From the NCBI RefSeq assembly GCF_002443255.2, contig NW_019211454.1, positions 64,534,179 through 64,598,178 of the forward strand: a stretch of DNA of 64,000 nt, read 5' to 3'. A program made the translations under genes and the position numbers. This document shows, piece by piece, positions 52,801 to 62,649 of the stretch. This stretch comes from Varroa destructor. Lineage: Eukaryota > Arthropoda > Arachnida > Mesostigmata > Varroidae. Position 1 is the first letter of the stretch; each line of letters opens with the position of its first letter. The notes under the pieces are model-generated. The model saw only the letters and a list, made by a program, of their open reading frames with translations, was not told the origin of the DNA and did not search any database.

Positions 52801-53253
52801 GTGTCGGTCCGTTAGCTCGCGACGAATGAAGCCAATAAAATTCAATATACCACTTTTCCACCAGGTACCAACAATCAATCGCCAGCCTTTCTACGTAATA
52901 CGTAAAAGGCTCGGTTAACCTGCGTTTTTTTTTACAGGTGGCTTTAAATCGTAAAGCACACAGTCGCTTTTACGATCTTCTCTACTTGGATAATCTGATG
53001 ATTTTCTCGTCAGATTATACAAGTACTTCTGTGCAAGGGTAACATTGGTAATGCTTGCGATGCTACTATACTTATTTTTTTATAGCTTCCCCTCCTCCTT
53101 ACAGGCGGTAAATGGTGCATCAATGTCGACCCTACGTTCGACTTCTAACGTAAACAAGCTTGTAGTAAGCCGAGAATAGCTTAATATTACTTTTCCAAGG
53201 CCCCTATATTTTCCGTATTAGTAAAAGCAAAATTGATTGAACGGAGGACTTGC

Positions 53254-53274
53254 AGCTAGCTAGCTAGCTAGCTA
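53254..53274. repeat. (AGCT)n self-complementary tetranucleotide repeat
   Basis: Five copies plus one base of AGCT. Every unit is palindromic, so the tract can form cruciforms. Confidence 0.95.
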
Positions 53275-54590
53275 TATGGTATATTATTTGATAGAAAATT
53301 GTCAACATTTGACATTTCTTTTTTTTTTACCGTTGCATCGCGCTGTATTGATTTTGCAGATGTTCCCTTTATATGAACTGACCACATTAGGCAAGCAAAC
53401 TTTTAGTTATTCCTAAAGATGTAGAAAATACTCAGCTTCAATTGCATCACTGCCTCCGATATCAATAATACGGATTTTTATTTTCTTGCTGTAATGAAAA
53501 GACCGTTTGCTTCTGTATGATCTGATTATATATTCTCAGGGAACATTAAAAATTGGGCCGTTTCATACTATGCAATAAACAAATCAAATTAAATAAATGT
53601 TAGGTTATGCTTTGTGTAATTTACAGGAGGAAAGAACCGTTCAGAATTTGTAGTAGTGGATTCGATTGAGAAATTCATAATTGTTTTTTTTTTAATGACA
53701 GTATCATTCACGTTAGTGTTTTTTGGATTGTTTTTGGTTTGACATAGGTTAGACTGTATCCAAGAAAACCAATAGGGACGCTTGACATTGTTGTTTGAGG
53801 CAAAAAGAGGCAAACTCCATTCGGATCTTATACTTAGCTTGATGTAGTAGCGATCAGTAATGTAAATTTCTATTATTATTAACGCGCATTATAACGTTCA
53901 GAGCGTGCGTTCTATTTTTAAGATAATAAGTGAACGTCGTTGCCCGTTTCTTTCTGCTAGACGCCTGCGCAAGCTGTAAGAATTTCATAGTAATTTAGTA
54001 TACGTATACGATATATACATCTTATACACCACTTATGCCGGACTCCATAAGGACCGTCCCACGGTGCGATGCAATAAATGAGGAGATAGGATCTCTTCAG
54101 AACTTAGAAGTGTGTGGTACCATTTGAAATTTGAATAATCTACGCTTGACAACATCCATGGCAACCGGAACCCCTGGCAGGTGCTTATAAAGAGCAATGC
54201 ACAGCGATGTGTCGAAACCATATGTGCTGACTTAATTAACTTTTAATCGTTCCGAACTTATTAACTACTAAATCTCATGTCATTTTGTATGTTGTAGCAA
54301 AATAATATTTAGTTCTAAGACGTATTATCTATTTTATACTAAGTCTCCGGCGATCGTTCATTCTTTGAACCTTCCTATTGTATCAAACACTCCTCAATAA
54401 TAGATCTTCATTCATGGGCAGCTCTTTTATTTAATACGTTTCGTAACGAAACACAACAACAGCTCAGATGGTTGCATATAAGTATGGTACATTTATTTGT
54501 TCCTCTGCTAACTGGCACTGTTTTGGACTTCGCTTACCATAAGCGCATATATACTCTACTTCTATGGGTATTTACGATGACATGAAGCTC

Positions 54591-55760
54591 GGTGGGCGAG
54601 TCTACGCGCGGGGCCGGGTGGTCAAGAATAGGAATGAAGAGAGCGTGTCTGGGTGGGGACATGTTAGAATGGTTTCTTCCTGCATTTGAATAGAGTGACA
54701 CTTTCCAAGATTCTTGGCGCCTCGTGATGGCAATGATATGATGAAGGCAGGCGGACCGCTTAAAGGCGGATGGTTGAATAAATGAGAGAAGTGATGTATG
54801 ATTATCTCATCTGGATGACAACGTCGAGCAAGCGGAATATACCGGCGAACAACGTACAAGCGATTTGCATACGAAAACAACAGGGCCTAGCGATGGGACA
54901 CACACGCACACAGCCCGCGACTAAGCGAGAAATACAGAGACCGTGGATCCGAAAGCAAAGGGCCACAGAACTTGAATGGTTGCATGAAAAAAGGGGGGCG
55001 CATTGTTCCTGCCGCTGCTTTTTGCTTTCTTTCTTGTTGTCCTATTTCATTGCCTTTTTTGCTTATGATTGCGTCATGCCAGCCCAGCACCAGTAGAGGT
55101 GGCAGCACCGTCAGGAGCGAACTAGTATCCACGAAACTACTTCTCTTCCTGTCTCTTTTCAGCGGAGTGTCAAGTGTTGGCTGACTCTATCAGCTGGCGG
55201 CTCGGCTATTCCTTCACCGTACCACGCGAAGTTAACCTCGCAGTATCACGGAGCCAGCCGACTTGGCCAGCAGCGAACCAATGAATCGTCGTTAGCTTTG
55301 CCTGTGACCTCACTCGAAGCCGGTAGCCACAGAGAAGGTAGTAGCGATATAATGTAAACAATAGTTTCAGCCATGCTTATGCTCTCGTAGTGGCAGTAGC
55401 ACCATTAGGTATCAGGATGGCGTGTGATAGTGCGTAACTTCGCGTGCTAAGGACGGCAGACGGGGACTGGGTCGAGAACAGGCCAAGAGAGGAGGAACGT
55501 CAACGGGAACAAGAATTTACATTTTATGCGTGTGGATGACGACGTTCAAAAAATGGCGATTCTTAGGGCGTTTGCAGTTCATCGTACAGCACTGGCCTGC
55601 CAGTAGCCTTTCGCCGCCCGTTACTCACAGCAACACAGTAAAGCATTGGTGACAGCAACCTCAGACCGTTTGAAGTCTAGGCAAAAAAAGACACTAAGTG
55701 GCTTCCGGCGCCAAAGAAGGCGACCGATGGGGTGGGGGTAATATATCTGCATAAGACAAT
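54591..55760. other. GC-richer island with a 104-codon + strand ATG frame
   Basis: The frame 54782-55096 runs from ATG (MREVMYDYLIWMTTSSKRNI...) to TAG. Its body is basic, and it ends in a hydrophobic segment of about 16 residues near the C-terminus (CFLLSFLLSYFIAFFA), like a tail anchor. On the - strand 92- and 81-codon frames overlap it. The second half of the island is CpG-containing with no good frame. Protein identity unknown; chance is likely. Confidence 0.2.
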
Positions 55761-55781
55761 GTCGTTATTTTTCCTATAGTA

Positions 55782-56105
55782 CTACGCGTATCGCGTGCTA
55801 TGCTGTTGATATGAGCAAAAATGCACACGTATAAATAATTCTGCATATCCATATGATTGTGTATTTTGTTTCATCGTATCATCGGCGATGCCTTTTATGC
55901 GTTTCTTTAACCCTATATAGAGGCCATATCGAATAGCTAGATTTAAATGAAACAATAGACAAGCTGCTTTAATGGGCGATAAAGATTGAAGTACAGAACA
56001 AAACGTATAAAGTGATAGTGGGCTAGATGAGTAAAGGCAATATCGGACGCAAAACTTGAAATATTTACATACGGGGAAAACAGGGTAAAACAGATACCAG
56101 GCCAT
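55782..56105 (-). CDS. Tentative 107-codon ORF with ideal start context; function unknown
   Basis: The start context CACCATGG at 56105 fits the vertebrate-type optimum exactly. The frame (MAWYLFYPVFPVCKYFKFCV...) runs to TAG at 55782. It is rich in Tyr, Phe, Leu and Cys in its first 60 residues, which could include one or two membrane segments. A basic stretch (GLKKRIKGIADD) and a polar tail follow. The same frame is open 29 codons further upstream, but from TTG. The length is only marginally above chance. No polyadenylation hexamer was found just downstream, and no family is recognised. Confidence 0.22.
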   Translation of the reverse strand: MAWYLFYPVFPVCKYFKFCVRYCLYSSSPLSLYTFCSVLQSLSPIKAACLLFHLNLAIRYGLYIGLKKRIKGIADDTMKQNTQSYGYAELFIRVHFCSYQQHSTRYA

Positions 56106-56199
56106 GGTGTATAAACCCGCAATTTCTAAGATATTATAAGGAGTATGTATATATAGATATTCTTCCAATTTCCCATGGACCGACGGTGCCAATGGTGAT

Positions 56200-56560
56200 A
56201 CGACATCGCAGAAGCCATCGAATGGTAATACTAGCAGTCCCAGCTTTACTGTTTTATACGAGTCAGATCAGGGCCCATTTATCGCAGCCTACCCTTTTAT
56301 AGCCTGGGCAATCTTTAATGCCTACGAGAGACGACATACAGACAGAAACGCCTTCCGTCCGTCTTTCCATTGCTGCATTTTCCTAAAACATGACCACTTC
56401 GGTAGGCCTCTGCAACCTTTTACCTTTTCCTTAGGAAACAAAAAAAGGGCCAGCCTGCTTCAGTGTGATGACACCCCGTGCCAATGTCGCTTCCGTTGCC
56501 GAGAAGAAAATGAACGGCTCACGGACTATACGGGAGATACAGGCAACAGAAATTCCGAGC
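56200..56560. other. Small GC-richer island
   Basis: Balanced composition with C-rich segments on the + strand. No frame of useful length and no splice pair was chosen. Confidence 0.2.
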
Positions 56561-57512
56561 TTCCATACATGACAAAGTGATACAAAATGGCGTTTACCGG
56601 AAGTTACTAGTGCTGAGTATGCTACGACGTTTCCAAATGTAGTAGGACGAGTATCGATTCAGTAAAGCTCCGTGGCTATGTAGAACAATGAGCTTGTCGA
56701 AATGGTGTCCCAGAGGAAGATGAACAAGCAAAGTAGGTTTCGATAAGGTATCTAAAACGATGGTAATCGATCAGGTAATCGATTTTTGAAAACATTTTTG
56801 ATTATTCCAAAAATAAGGTTTCTCCAAAAACATGGTTTCATTTATCTATTCGGCATATATGCTCGACATATATGCTTATCAGTGGTTGAAGGTATCGGCT
56901 TAGATGGTTTTTTAACTTGTGTACGTCGCGAGAATAGCGACTGCTTCATAAGGCCTAAACAAAGCATCCTGTCTTCGATGCCGTCAAATAACCTTCCAAA
57001 CGGGGCGTTACTTGAGATACGTACAATTTTCCTTAAATGCCTTAAAATCTCCTTACGAACACCCAGCGTTGTTTGGTTCAGCGCCATGCTGAGATAACAA
57101 ATGCGTCTCTGACCGTCGATGTTCCTTTAAAGACTCTAGTTTTGTTTTCATGAATAAACAATAGTAGTGTATATCCGACGAATGCGGTACTGGATATATT
57201 TCAGTAGTAGCCTATCTGACATAGAATAATATATTGTTCAGATTTAACAAGCACAAGCTAGTAAATCTGTAAATGGATAAATTTACTTTTTAAACGAGCT
57301 CGAGTAAATAAGGGCATGCAACAAAATAAAAAGTGTACGCAAGTTTAAATTGATGGGTAAAATGTGTTTAAGGCTCAAAGGCCCTTCAGAGTATAAGCCT
57401 CCGTTTCCTTAAGCAGGATTTGAACATATCTCACGTATAATAATACTATGGTACTGATAATAAAACTGTTCACGCACTACATCATTGATGCTATATTTAT
57501 ACTGTTTTCTAT

Positions 57513-57533
57513 TATATATATATATATATATAT
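57513..57533. repeat. (TA)n microsatellite
   Basis: Pure TA alternation for 21 bases. Confidence 0.95.
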
Positions 57534-59112
57534 GTATTATGACGCTGAATCAACACGAAACTCCTACAGCGGTAAACTCAATGCAGGTGTTACATACTTT
57601 GGCCGAAAATTTATTTATCATATCTAGTCAAACGCCACACGTGATGATAGAAATGATGCGATGAAAACACCATTGTCCACCGAAGAACGAGTCCGGTCCA
57701 ACTCAGGACACGGTCAAATATCGACATAATTCGCGTGAGATAAACCCATTAATTAAGTTACACTTCAATGCGCTTTACCTATACATATCTAACCCATCAT
57801 TATGTGCTAGGTTTCCTGTGCGCCTGAATGCATTTTCCCTTCTCGTTGTCACCAGTATCTAATTACGAAGGGTTCCTTTAGAAGAATGTTCTCTGGAAGA
57901 TTTGAACACAATTCACATAAATTCGCTTTTCAAATAAATACTTATGTTCAATCCGTTTGTTAAGCCTTTCAGAATGGAAGTTACAGTAAGGCATCTATGT
58001 AAGTGGCGATTTGCTGCTAACATCCTCTATTAGCCCTATTCCGAACAACTGACACACTTGAGAGTTGCTAAGTTGATCCTTCAAGGGTCCTTAGCGTCCC
58101 ATAGCTAAGATAATACTAATTTTCTGCCTGACCGCCTCCATGGTCAACGTTCCCTTTGGAACAGCAGGTCATTGCGGACTCATTTGGAGATGGGAATGGA
58201 CTCAGATGCTTACGTGTAGCGCGTCGTTACGACCTCGATATCTTGAGGTGCAACGACATAGGACTAACCCTTGTTAGAGGCTACAATGTGGGTCGAGGTT
58301 TTGGCTTAGGCGCAAGGAACAAAAAAAACCCATGACCTAAAGCCACCTGGTTTTACTAACCGACCACTGTGGCCTAAACCTTCCCCACAGAAAATAGCTA
58401 TGCCAACCCACTAGAACTAGTTTCAACTAGAAGCTAGCGCGCCCATGTTGTGGCTTCATCGAAGTGGTTAATTATGTGTGCAATGCAAATTCATGTTTTG
58501 ATGAGCCAACAATAAAAATTCAATACAAACGCTGATTTGAAAACCATTTTTCAGGTAGTCATAATAGTAGCAAAGATATGGGACAATCGAGATAATTATA
58601 TTCCCGACATTTCGATAACGAGCCATTGATGCCTGTCCGCTTTCTAAAGGTACCGGCCGAATTAGTCAACGTTCATTGTGATGTTGAAAGCGCAAGCGTC
58701 ACGAAGATCAGATCAGGACCCGATTCAACTGATCCGCGCAAAATATTGTTGAGCTAAGTAATTATAGGATTTTTTAAAGTTGTGCATCCATTGCTACGAT
58801 GAATTGTCTTAAAACGAGCCAATTCTTCCATTATTCTCACTAAATAAGTGTGAAGTGCTTCAGGATCGAAAGGTCACAAAGCAAACTCCTAAATAAAAAC
58901 AAAGGTTCCCGCCGCCAAGGTGGGTCGGAGCGAGCTCTGAACAGAGGCGCCTGCAGAAAATCGACAAAGTCAATGGTAATAATAGTTTCTGAACATTTTG
59001 CTACGACAAAAAAGCTATGAAAAAGGGTACTTCTCTGCGTGCCTTAACTTTGACGAATGTAATTGTTCGAAGAGTATTTATAAAAATGACGATGGCATTT
59101 CAAGTACACAGA

Positions 59113-59131
59113 TGCATGCGTGCGTGCGTGT
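59113..59131. repeat. (TGCG)n short microsatellite
   Basis: TGCATGCGTGCGTGCGTG: about four TGCG units with one variant. Confidence 0.8.
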
Positions 59132-59595
59132 GCTCGAATGAACAAATAAACTCAAGTACCTACAAGCAATATATATCTATATATCGTGTCGGGTAACATA
59201 AGTCATCAATAGAAGTGTTTAGATAGAGTGGGACAAGGGTCGTTTGACAATTTGATTAAAAAAAAAATGTAACCTGACAGCTTGCAAGTACTCCGTTTAC
59301 TTTTTACTCTTATTTTTACCTTTTTGCATCGAAATATAATCATCACCCCGCATCGAAAATAAATATTCATAAATAGTCGTCGAGAAGCTTTTACTCCATT
59401 CTGTGTCACGCATTAGGTGCATCACACGTTATTTAGAAATTTTTAGAACATATGCGTAATATTCGCCTACAGTTATATCTGCATCAAGAGCCAACATTGT
59501 AGATCTTAGCCGTTAAAAAAGGTAGGAGATTTAGAGAGCAGAATGAATCTGTTTGAGATGAAGACACTTGACAGACCCTAACGTCCTGCTTCGCA

Positions 59596-59627
59596 TATAT
59601 AAAGGCATCTGCATAACGATTTCACTC
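59596..59627 (+). promoter_or_regulatory. Candidate core promoter: TATA box and initiator
   Basis: TATATAAAGG at 59596-59605 is a near-ideal TATA box. Counting from its first T, the A of TCACTCC (59622-59628), which fits the YYANWYY initiator pattern, lies 28 bases downstream, the usual spacing. It would put transcription start near 59624, about 90 bases before the ATG at 59713. No downstream promoter element was seen at +28. AT-rich DNA gives many TATA-like words, so the paired spacing is the argument. Confidence 0.35.
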
Positions 59628-59712
59628 CCATTTTCTATTTATCCCTAGTAGCAGTAAGTAGTAAGAGCAGCGGCTCAAGGACAGATAGACCTAACCTGCC
59701 TGTTAAGAAGAA

Positions 59713-59941
59713 ATGGCGTACGGATCCTTCTGCATTTATCTTTCGAGCCTGGCTTTACGCAAGCGCTTAGACGACAGACTCAACGACACTCGTTCCAGGA
59801 GACGAAGTTTTCTACATTCTCCTGCTAACGTCACTGTCACCGACCTTACCCCCTTCCAGCCTGCGCTTTATACCTGTTCGATGGATGAATGGATTAGGCT
59901 GTCATACCAAACCGCTGCAACGGCAGAAGAAGCTGTACGGA
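59713..59941 (+). CDS. Tentative first coding exon behind a TATA promoter; function unknown
   Basis: The ATG at 59713 has a strong context (A at -3, G at +4). The frame reads MAYGSFCIYLSSLALRKRLD, then an Arg/Asp/Asn-rich segment, a Thr/Pro/Phe stretch and an acidic-helical end (ATAEEAV). At 59941/59942 CGGA|GTAAGG is a good splice donor after about 76 codons. Without splicing the frame stops at 59955. The first 14 residues are mildly hydrophobic but not a clear signal peptide. TATA, initiator, ATG context and donor in order make this the most gene-like + strand arrangement in the window. The next exon was not found, and no family is recognised. Confidence 0.3.
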
Positions 59942-60167
59942 GTAAGGGGCCGTGAGAGCGGATCTGTGATGTTGAGGTCGGACAGAGGACGTAAGCAAAC
60001 CAAGAAAGGGAGGAGGAGTGTCCGCTAACGGAGTTTAAAACAGATCGTCCCCGAGGGTCTTGGCAGCGGTAAGCCACTCGGGTGCGCAGATGCGGCGAGG
60101 AAGCGTTTACTTTGAGTTTCCGCCATTTCGACGCGGTTATTTTGCTCCTCCCTCTTTTCCGTGGAGA
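59874..60167 (-). other. Alternative - strand exon overlapping the + strand candidate
   Basis: On the - strand CTGTTGTTGTCTCAG (acceptor, ending at 60168) opens a 294-base, 98-codon phase-0 segment. It ends at GAACAG|GTATAA (59874/59873), an excellent donor. The peptide begins basic (PRKRGRSKITASKWRKLK) and becomes Ser-rich. It overlaps the + strand candidate at 59713-59941, so at most one is likely real. Both readings look equally protein-like by eye and I cannot choose. Confidence 0.2.
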
Positions 60168-60813
60168 CTGAGACAACAACAGCGATGGTTTGGTGAACGT
60201 TCTCACTTCAACTAGCTAACCTCCCCTCATTCCTTCAGGTGTTCACGTGCGCCGCACTTCAACCACCGTCTTCGCTGCCGCAACCATTGCGTGCATTTTT
60301 GGCTCGTTTCTCGCATTACGGACAATATCCAGAAGCCATAGCTGGCTATAGTCTTGCGCACAGATATTTCATCATACAAAGAAATTATCCTTCTTACCTG
60401 TTAGGATAGTACGCAGGTGAGACGCTGGCTTACTGCAAGCGTGCACTGCTGGCTGCGGTTAGACGTTCCAGTTACGTGCAACATGGAGTGAAGTATCTCT
60501 ACTAACAAATATTCCTTACCTTACAAAGAGAACGCTGCTTGTACGAGGCTTAAAATCTCTAAAGAAAAAGTGTTATTATCGTATTATGGGCTTGGTACAA
60601 TAGAGAGAACATGGTCAAAATTGATCTAAAAGTCTAGTGAAACAATGCGAAAAAAATAAGATGGAAAAGTAACAAGGTAAATACAAATTGCATGTAGACC
60701 GCCGCAAGATGGTCAAAATGGTTCTGCTTACCCAATGATTTATTTCGAAGCAAATAGAACGTCTTCACGAATAAAGGTCGAAAATCTACAAGGTATGATA
60801 AGAAATTAAAAAA
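60168..60813. other. Island edge grading into AT-rich DNA, no gene seen
   Basis: Pyrimidine-rich, CpG-containing sequence to about 60500, then AT-rich. No exon is supported. Confidence 0.3.
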
Positions 60814-61131
60814 ATGCCTAGGGGAAAATGGAGCTATAGGCTATTCTATTTGGTTCTGGTAGAAGAACGTTATTTCGTATTTAATGCGATTCACATTACT
60901 GGATTTTTTTATGTGACAAAATTCTCAAACGTAACTCTATATGGAACAGCTAGTTACTTTTTTTGTGTTTTATCTAACTTTTATTCTTATTTGGTAGTAA
61001 ACCTCGTTTTTCTAGCACACTTTTTCCTACCCCAAATATGTATATATATATCCCAAAGCATCCTGAAAGGGAGTTGCGTTTTATCATTACATCGAGTTAT
61101 ACGTTACGTGACTACCGTGGGGGCTGTATAA
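60814..61131 (+). CDS. Tentative 105-codon ORF with membrane-like segment; function unknown
   Basis: A complete ATG-to-TAA frame with A at -3. After a basic start (MPRGKWSYRLFYLVLVEERY) comes a Phe/Tyr/Val-rich middle. A continuous hydrophobic stretch at about residues 46-77 (SYFFCVLSNFYSYLVVNLVF and on) could span a membrane once or twice. T-rich DNA naturally yields Phe/Leu-rich frames, so this is weak evidence. Not recognised as a receptor or channel. Confidence 0.17.
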   Translation: MPRGKWSYRLFYLVLVEERYFVFNAIHITGFFYVTKFSNVTLYGTASYFFCVLSNFYSYLVVNLVFLAHFFLPQICIYISQSILKGSCVLSLHRVIRYVTTVGAV

Positions 61132-62284
61132 GCCATTGCATTTTTAACGTTGACACTAATTTTATAGAAAGATAGAAAAGCTGAGTTTAATAGAAGCATA
61201 AAGGTAGTACATGCCAGGTTGAACTAAGACACATTAACCTTGCGCTCTTTGTATCTCATATTTTTGTTCTCAAAAACATGTCGCATGTGATTACTTTTCT
61301 TGACCACTCTTTTCCGTAGCGCGTCGTATGGAACAATATTATCGATATATATGCCATATCAAACATGGTCATAAATCGGGATTTTCCACAGATACCACGA
61401 TAATTATATAGACTTCAATCTGATCAGGTTGGCTGAGAAGACCAGTATGCACATTCTTACCGTTCTTCTTCTCGTTTCGAAGGGAATGCAGCTCTTGAAT
61501 GTACCAATACTTCGGCCATTTGAAGACCGACCTCGCTCTGCGCAGCAAAGCTTCATACGCCTTATCGGCTCTAATCACAACCCATTTCTAAAAAGAAAAG
61601 CGTTTTCCTTAAAGTTTTGTTGAATGATTGCATTTGTTACGCAAGATTATCATTATTCTATAGATCCGCGCCTCCGCCCCATTTAGTCTAACGTTGTGTA
61701 ATTTATATAAACTAAAAACATAGATGTATTCAATTGATATTGTTTTGAAAATGACTGAATTGTATCGGCTATATAATCGAAGGGTCTTTGACGAATCCAC
61801 TTGCCCTCAATTATTTTCGGCCGTAGCGCTGCGCAAATTTTGGCCGATATATCCCTGTGCCCCCATATAGCACTGTGTCCCGTGTGAAAATCCGTTCTAG
61901 CACCTTCTTTTGGTATAGCTCCCCCCTAAGGACAAAAGCGGGGAGAAGATTTATCTACACATAGTGACAATGAAGCTGTAGCTAGCCGCATGTTTTGAGT
62001 TTGTTCGACTCCGAGCGATGATTATAGATATGTATCTAGAGAAAATGAAAGATCACAAGAAGCACTTTTGGTATAAAATATTTTTAACTTTTGGCAAAGA
62101 AGCATGTTGGCACAGACGGTCGACGGGATACTCCTCTGTGTAACCTTCTTTCTTTAAGAAAAGACTGTAAGACGCTTTAAACGACCTGCAAGTTTCTGTT
62201 CGACACACATAATGCTACTTGCTACTAAAGACCGGCATCTTTCGTTAGAACTGGGTAATTATTTTTTTGTAGAGCGCTCAAAAT
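61132..62284. other. AT-rich stretch, no gene seen
   Basis: Frames of 60-69 codons at 61369-61800 are at chance length. Nothing else is supported. Confidence 0.4.
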
Positions 62285-62314
62285 TTGTCGGGCATCCGTT
62301 TTTCTAAGAAATTA

Positions 62315-62596
62315 ATGTATAGTTATTATTCACCAAGCCCAAACGTCACTGCTGAGTATTTGTCGTGGCAGTGTAGGATTGGGGTAATGATTCCATTTAA
62401 TGGGTACTACACTAAGTTTGCTACTCTCCCGTCTGCCTCTATTTGTATGACAATACTCATTTCCATATTATTTCGACTTGGTAGGATCTATTTCTATGCC
62501 GAGTTAAGATTTCGGACGATTTGTGAGCCCAACAGTCGCTACGTGGAGCGGTTTGTATTGGCGTATAGCTGGTTTTTAGATAAAAATACATCGTGA
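62315..62596 (+). CDS. Tentative 93-codon ORF ending just before a perfect hairpin
   Basis: The ATG at 62315 starts a frame (MYSYYSPSPNVTAEYLSWQC...) with a possible membrane segment at about residues 43-57 (ICMTILISILFRLGR), ending at TGA 62594-62596. Seven bases later a perfect 21-bp hairpin begins. In bacteria that would suggest a terminator, but there is no ribosome binding site and no T-run after the stem, and the DNA is otherwise animal-like. The juxtaposition may be coincidence. Confidence 0.15.
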   Translation: MYSYYSPSPNVTAEYLSWQCRIGVMIPFNGYYTKFATLPSASICMTILISILFRLGRIYFYAELRFRTICEPNSRYVERFVLAYSWFLDKNTS

Positions 62597-62603
62597 CTTG
62601 GAA

Positions 62604-62649
62604 GATAAGGGATATACTGTACACAAACGTGTACAGTATATCCCTTATC
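62604..62649. repeat. Perfect 21-bp inverted repeat, 4-nt loop
   Basis: The left arm (62604-62624, starting GATAAGGGATATACTG) and the right arm (62629-62649) are exact reverse complements around AAAC. Pairing stops abruptly outside the arms. A chance origin is very unlikely at this length. It is too compact for a microRNA precursor. A templated-repair palindrome, a miniature foldback element or an assembly or amplification artefact are the alternatives. Confidence 0.93.

Larger units (their letters stand above)
47557..54590. other. Long AT-rich stretch, no gene seen
   Basis: The longest featureless part of the window. Small repeats lie at 49054-49108, 49836-49891 and 53254-53274. Open frames of 60-83 codons on both strands, such as 50350-50598 and 50634-50885, are at chance length and mostly start at non-ATG codons. 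Confidence 0.4.
56561..59595. other. AT-rich stretch, no gene seen
   Basis: A 103-codon + strand frame at 56786-57097 opens with TTG and has no early ATG. Two short direct repeats lie near 56762-56782 (GGTAATCGAT twice) and 56848-56874 (CATATATGCT twice). A TA array lies at 57513-57533 and a TGCG array at 59113-59131. Confidence 0.4.

Noticed and set aside
55782..56192. 136-codon version of the - strand frame
   Set aside because: The upstream part opens at TTG. The strong-context ATG at 56105 is the only credible start.
62285..62649. Bacterial-style gene plus intrinsic terminator
   Set aside because: No ribosome binding site, no T-run after the stem, and everything else in the window points to a eukaryote.
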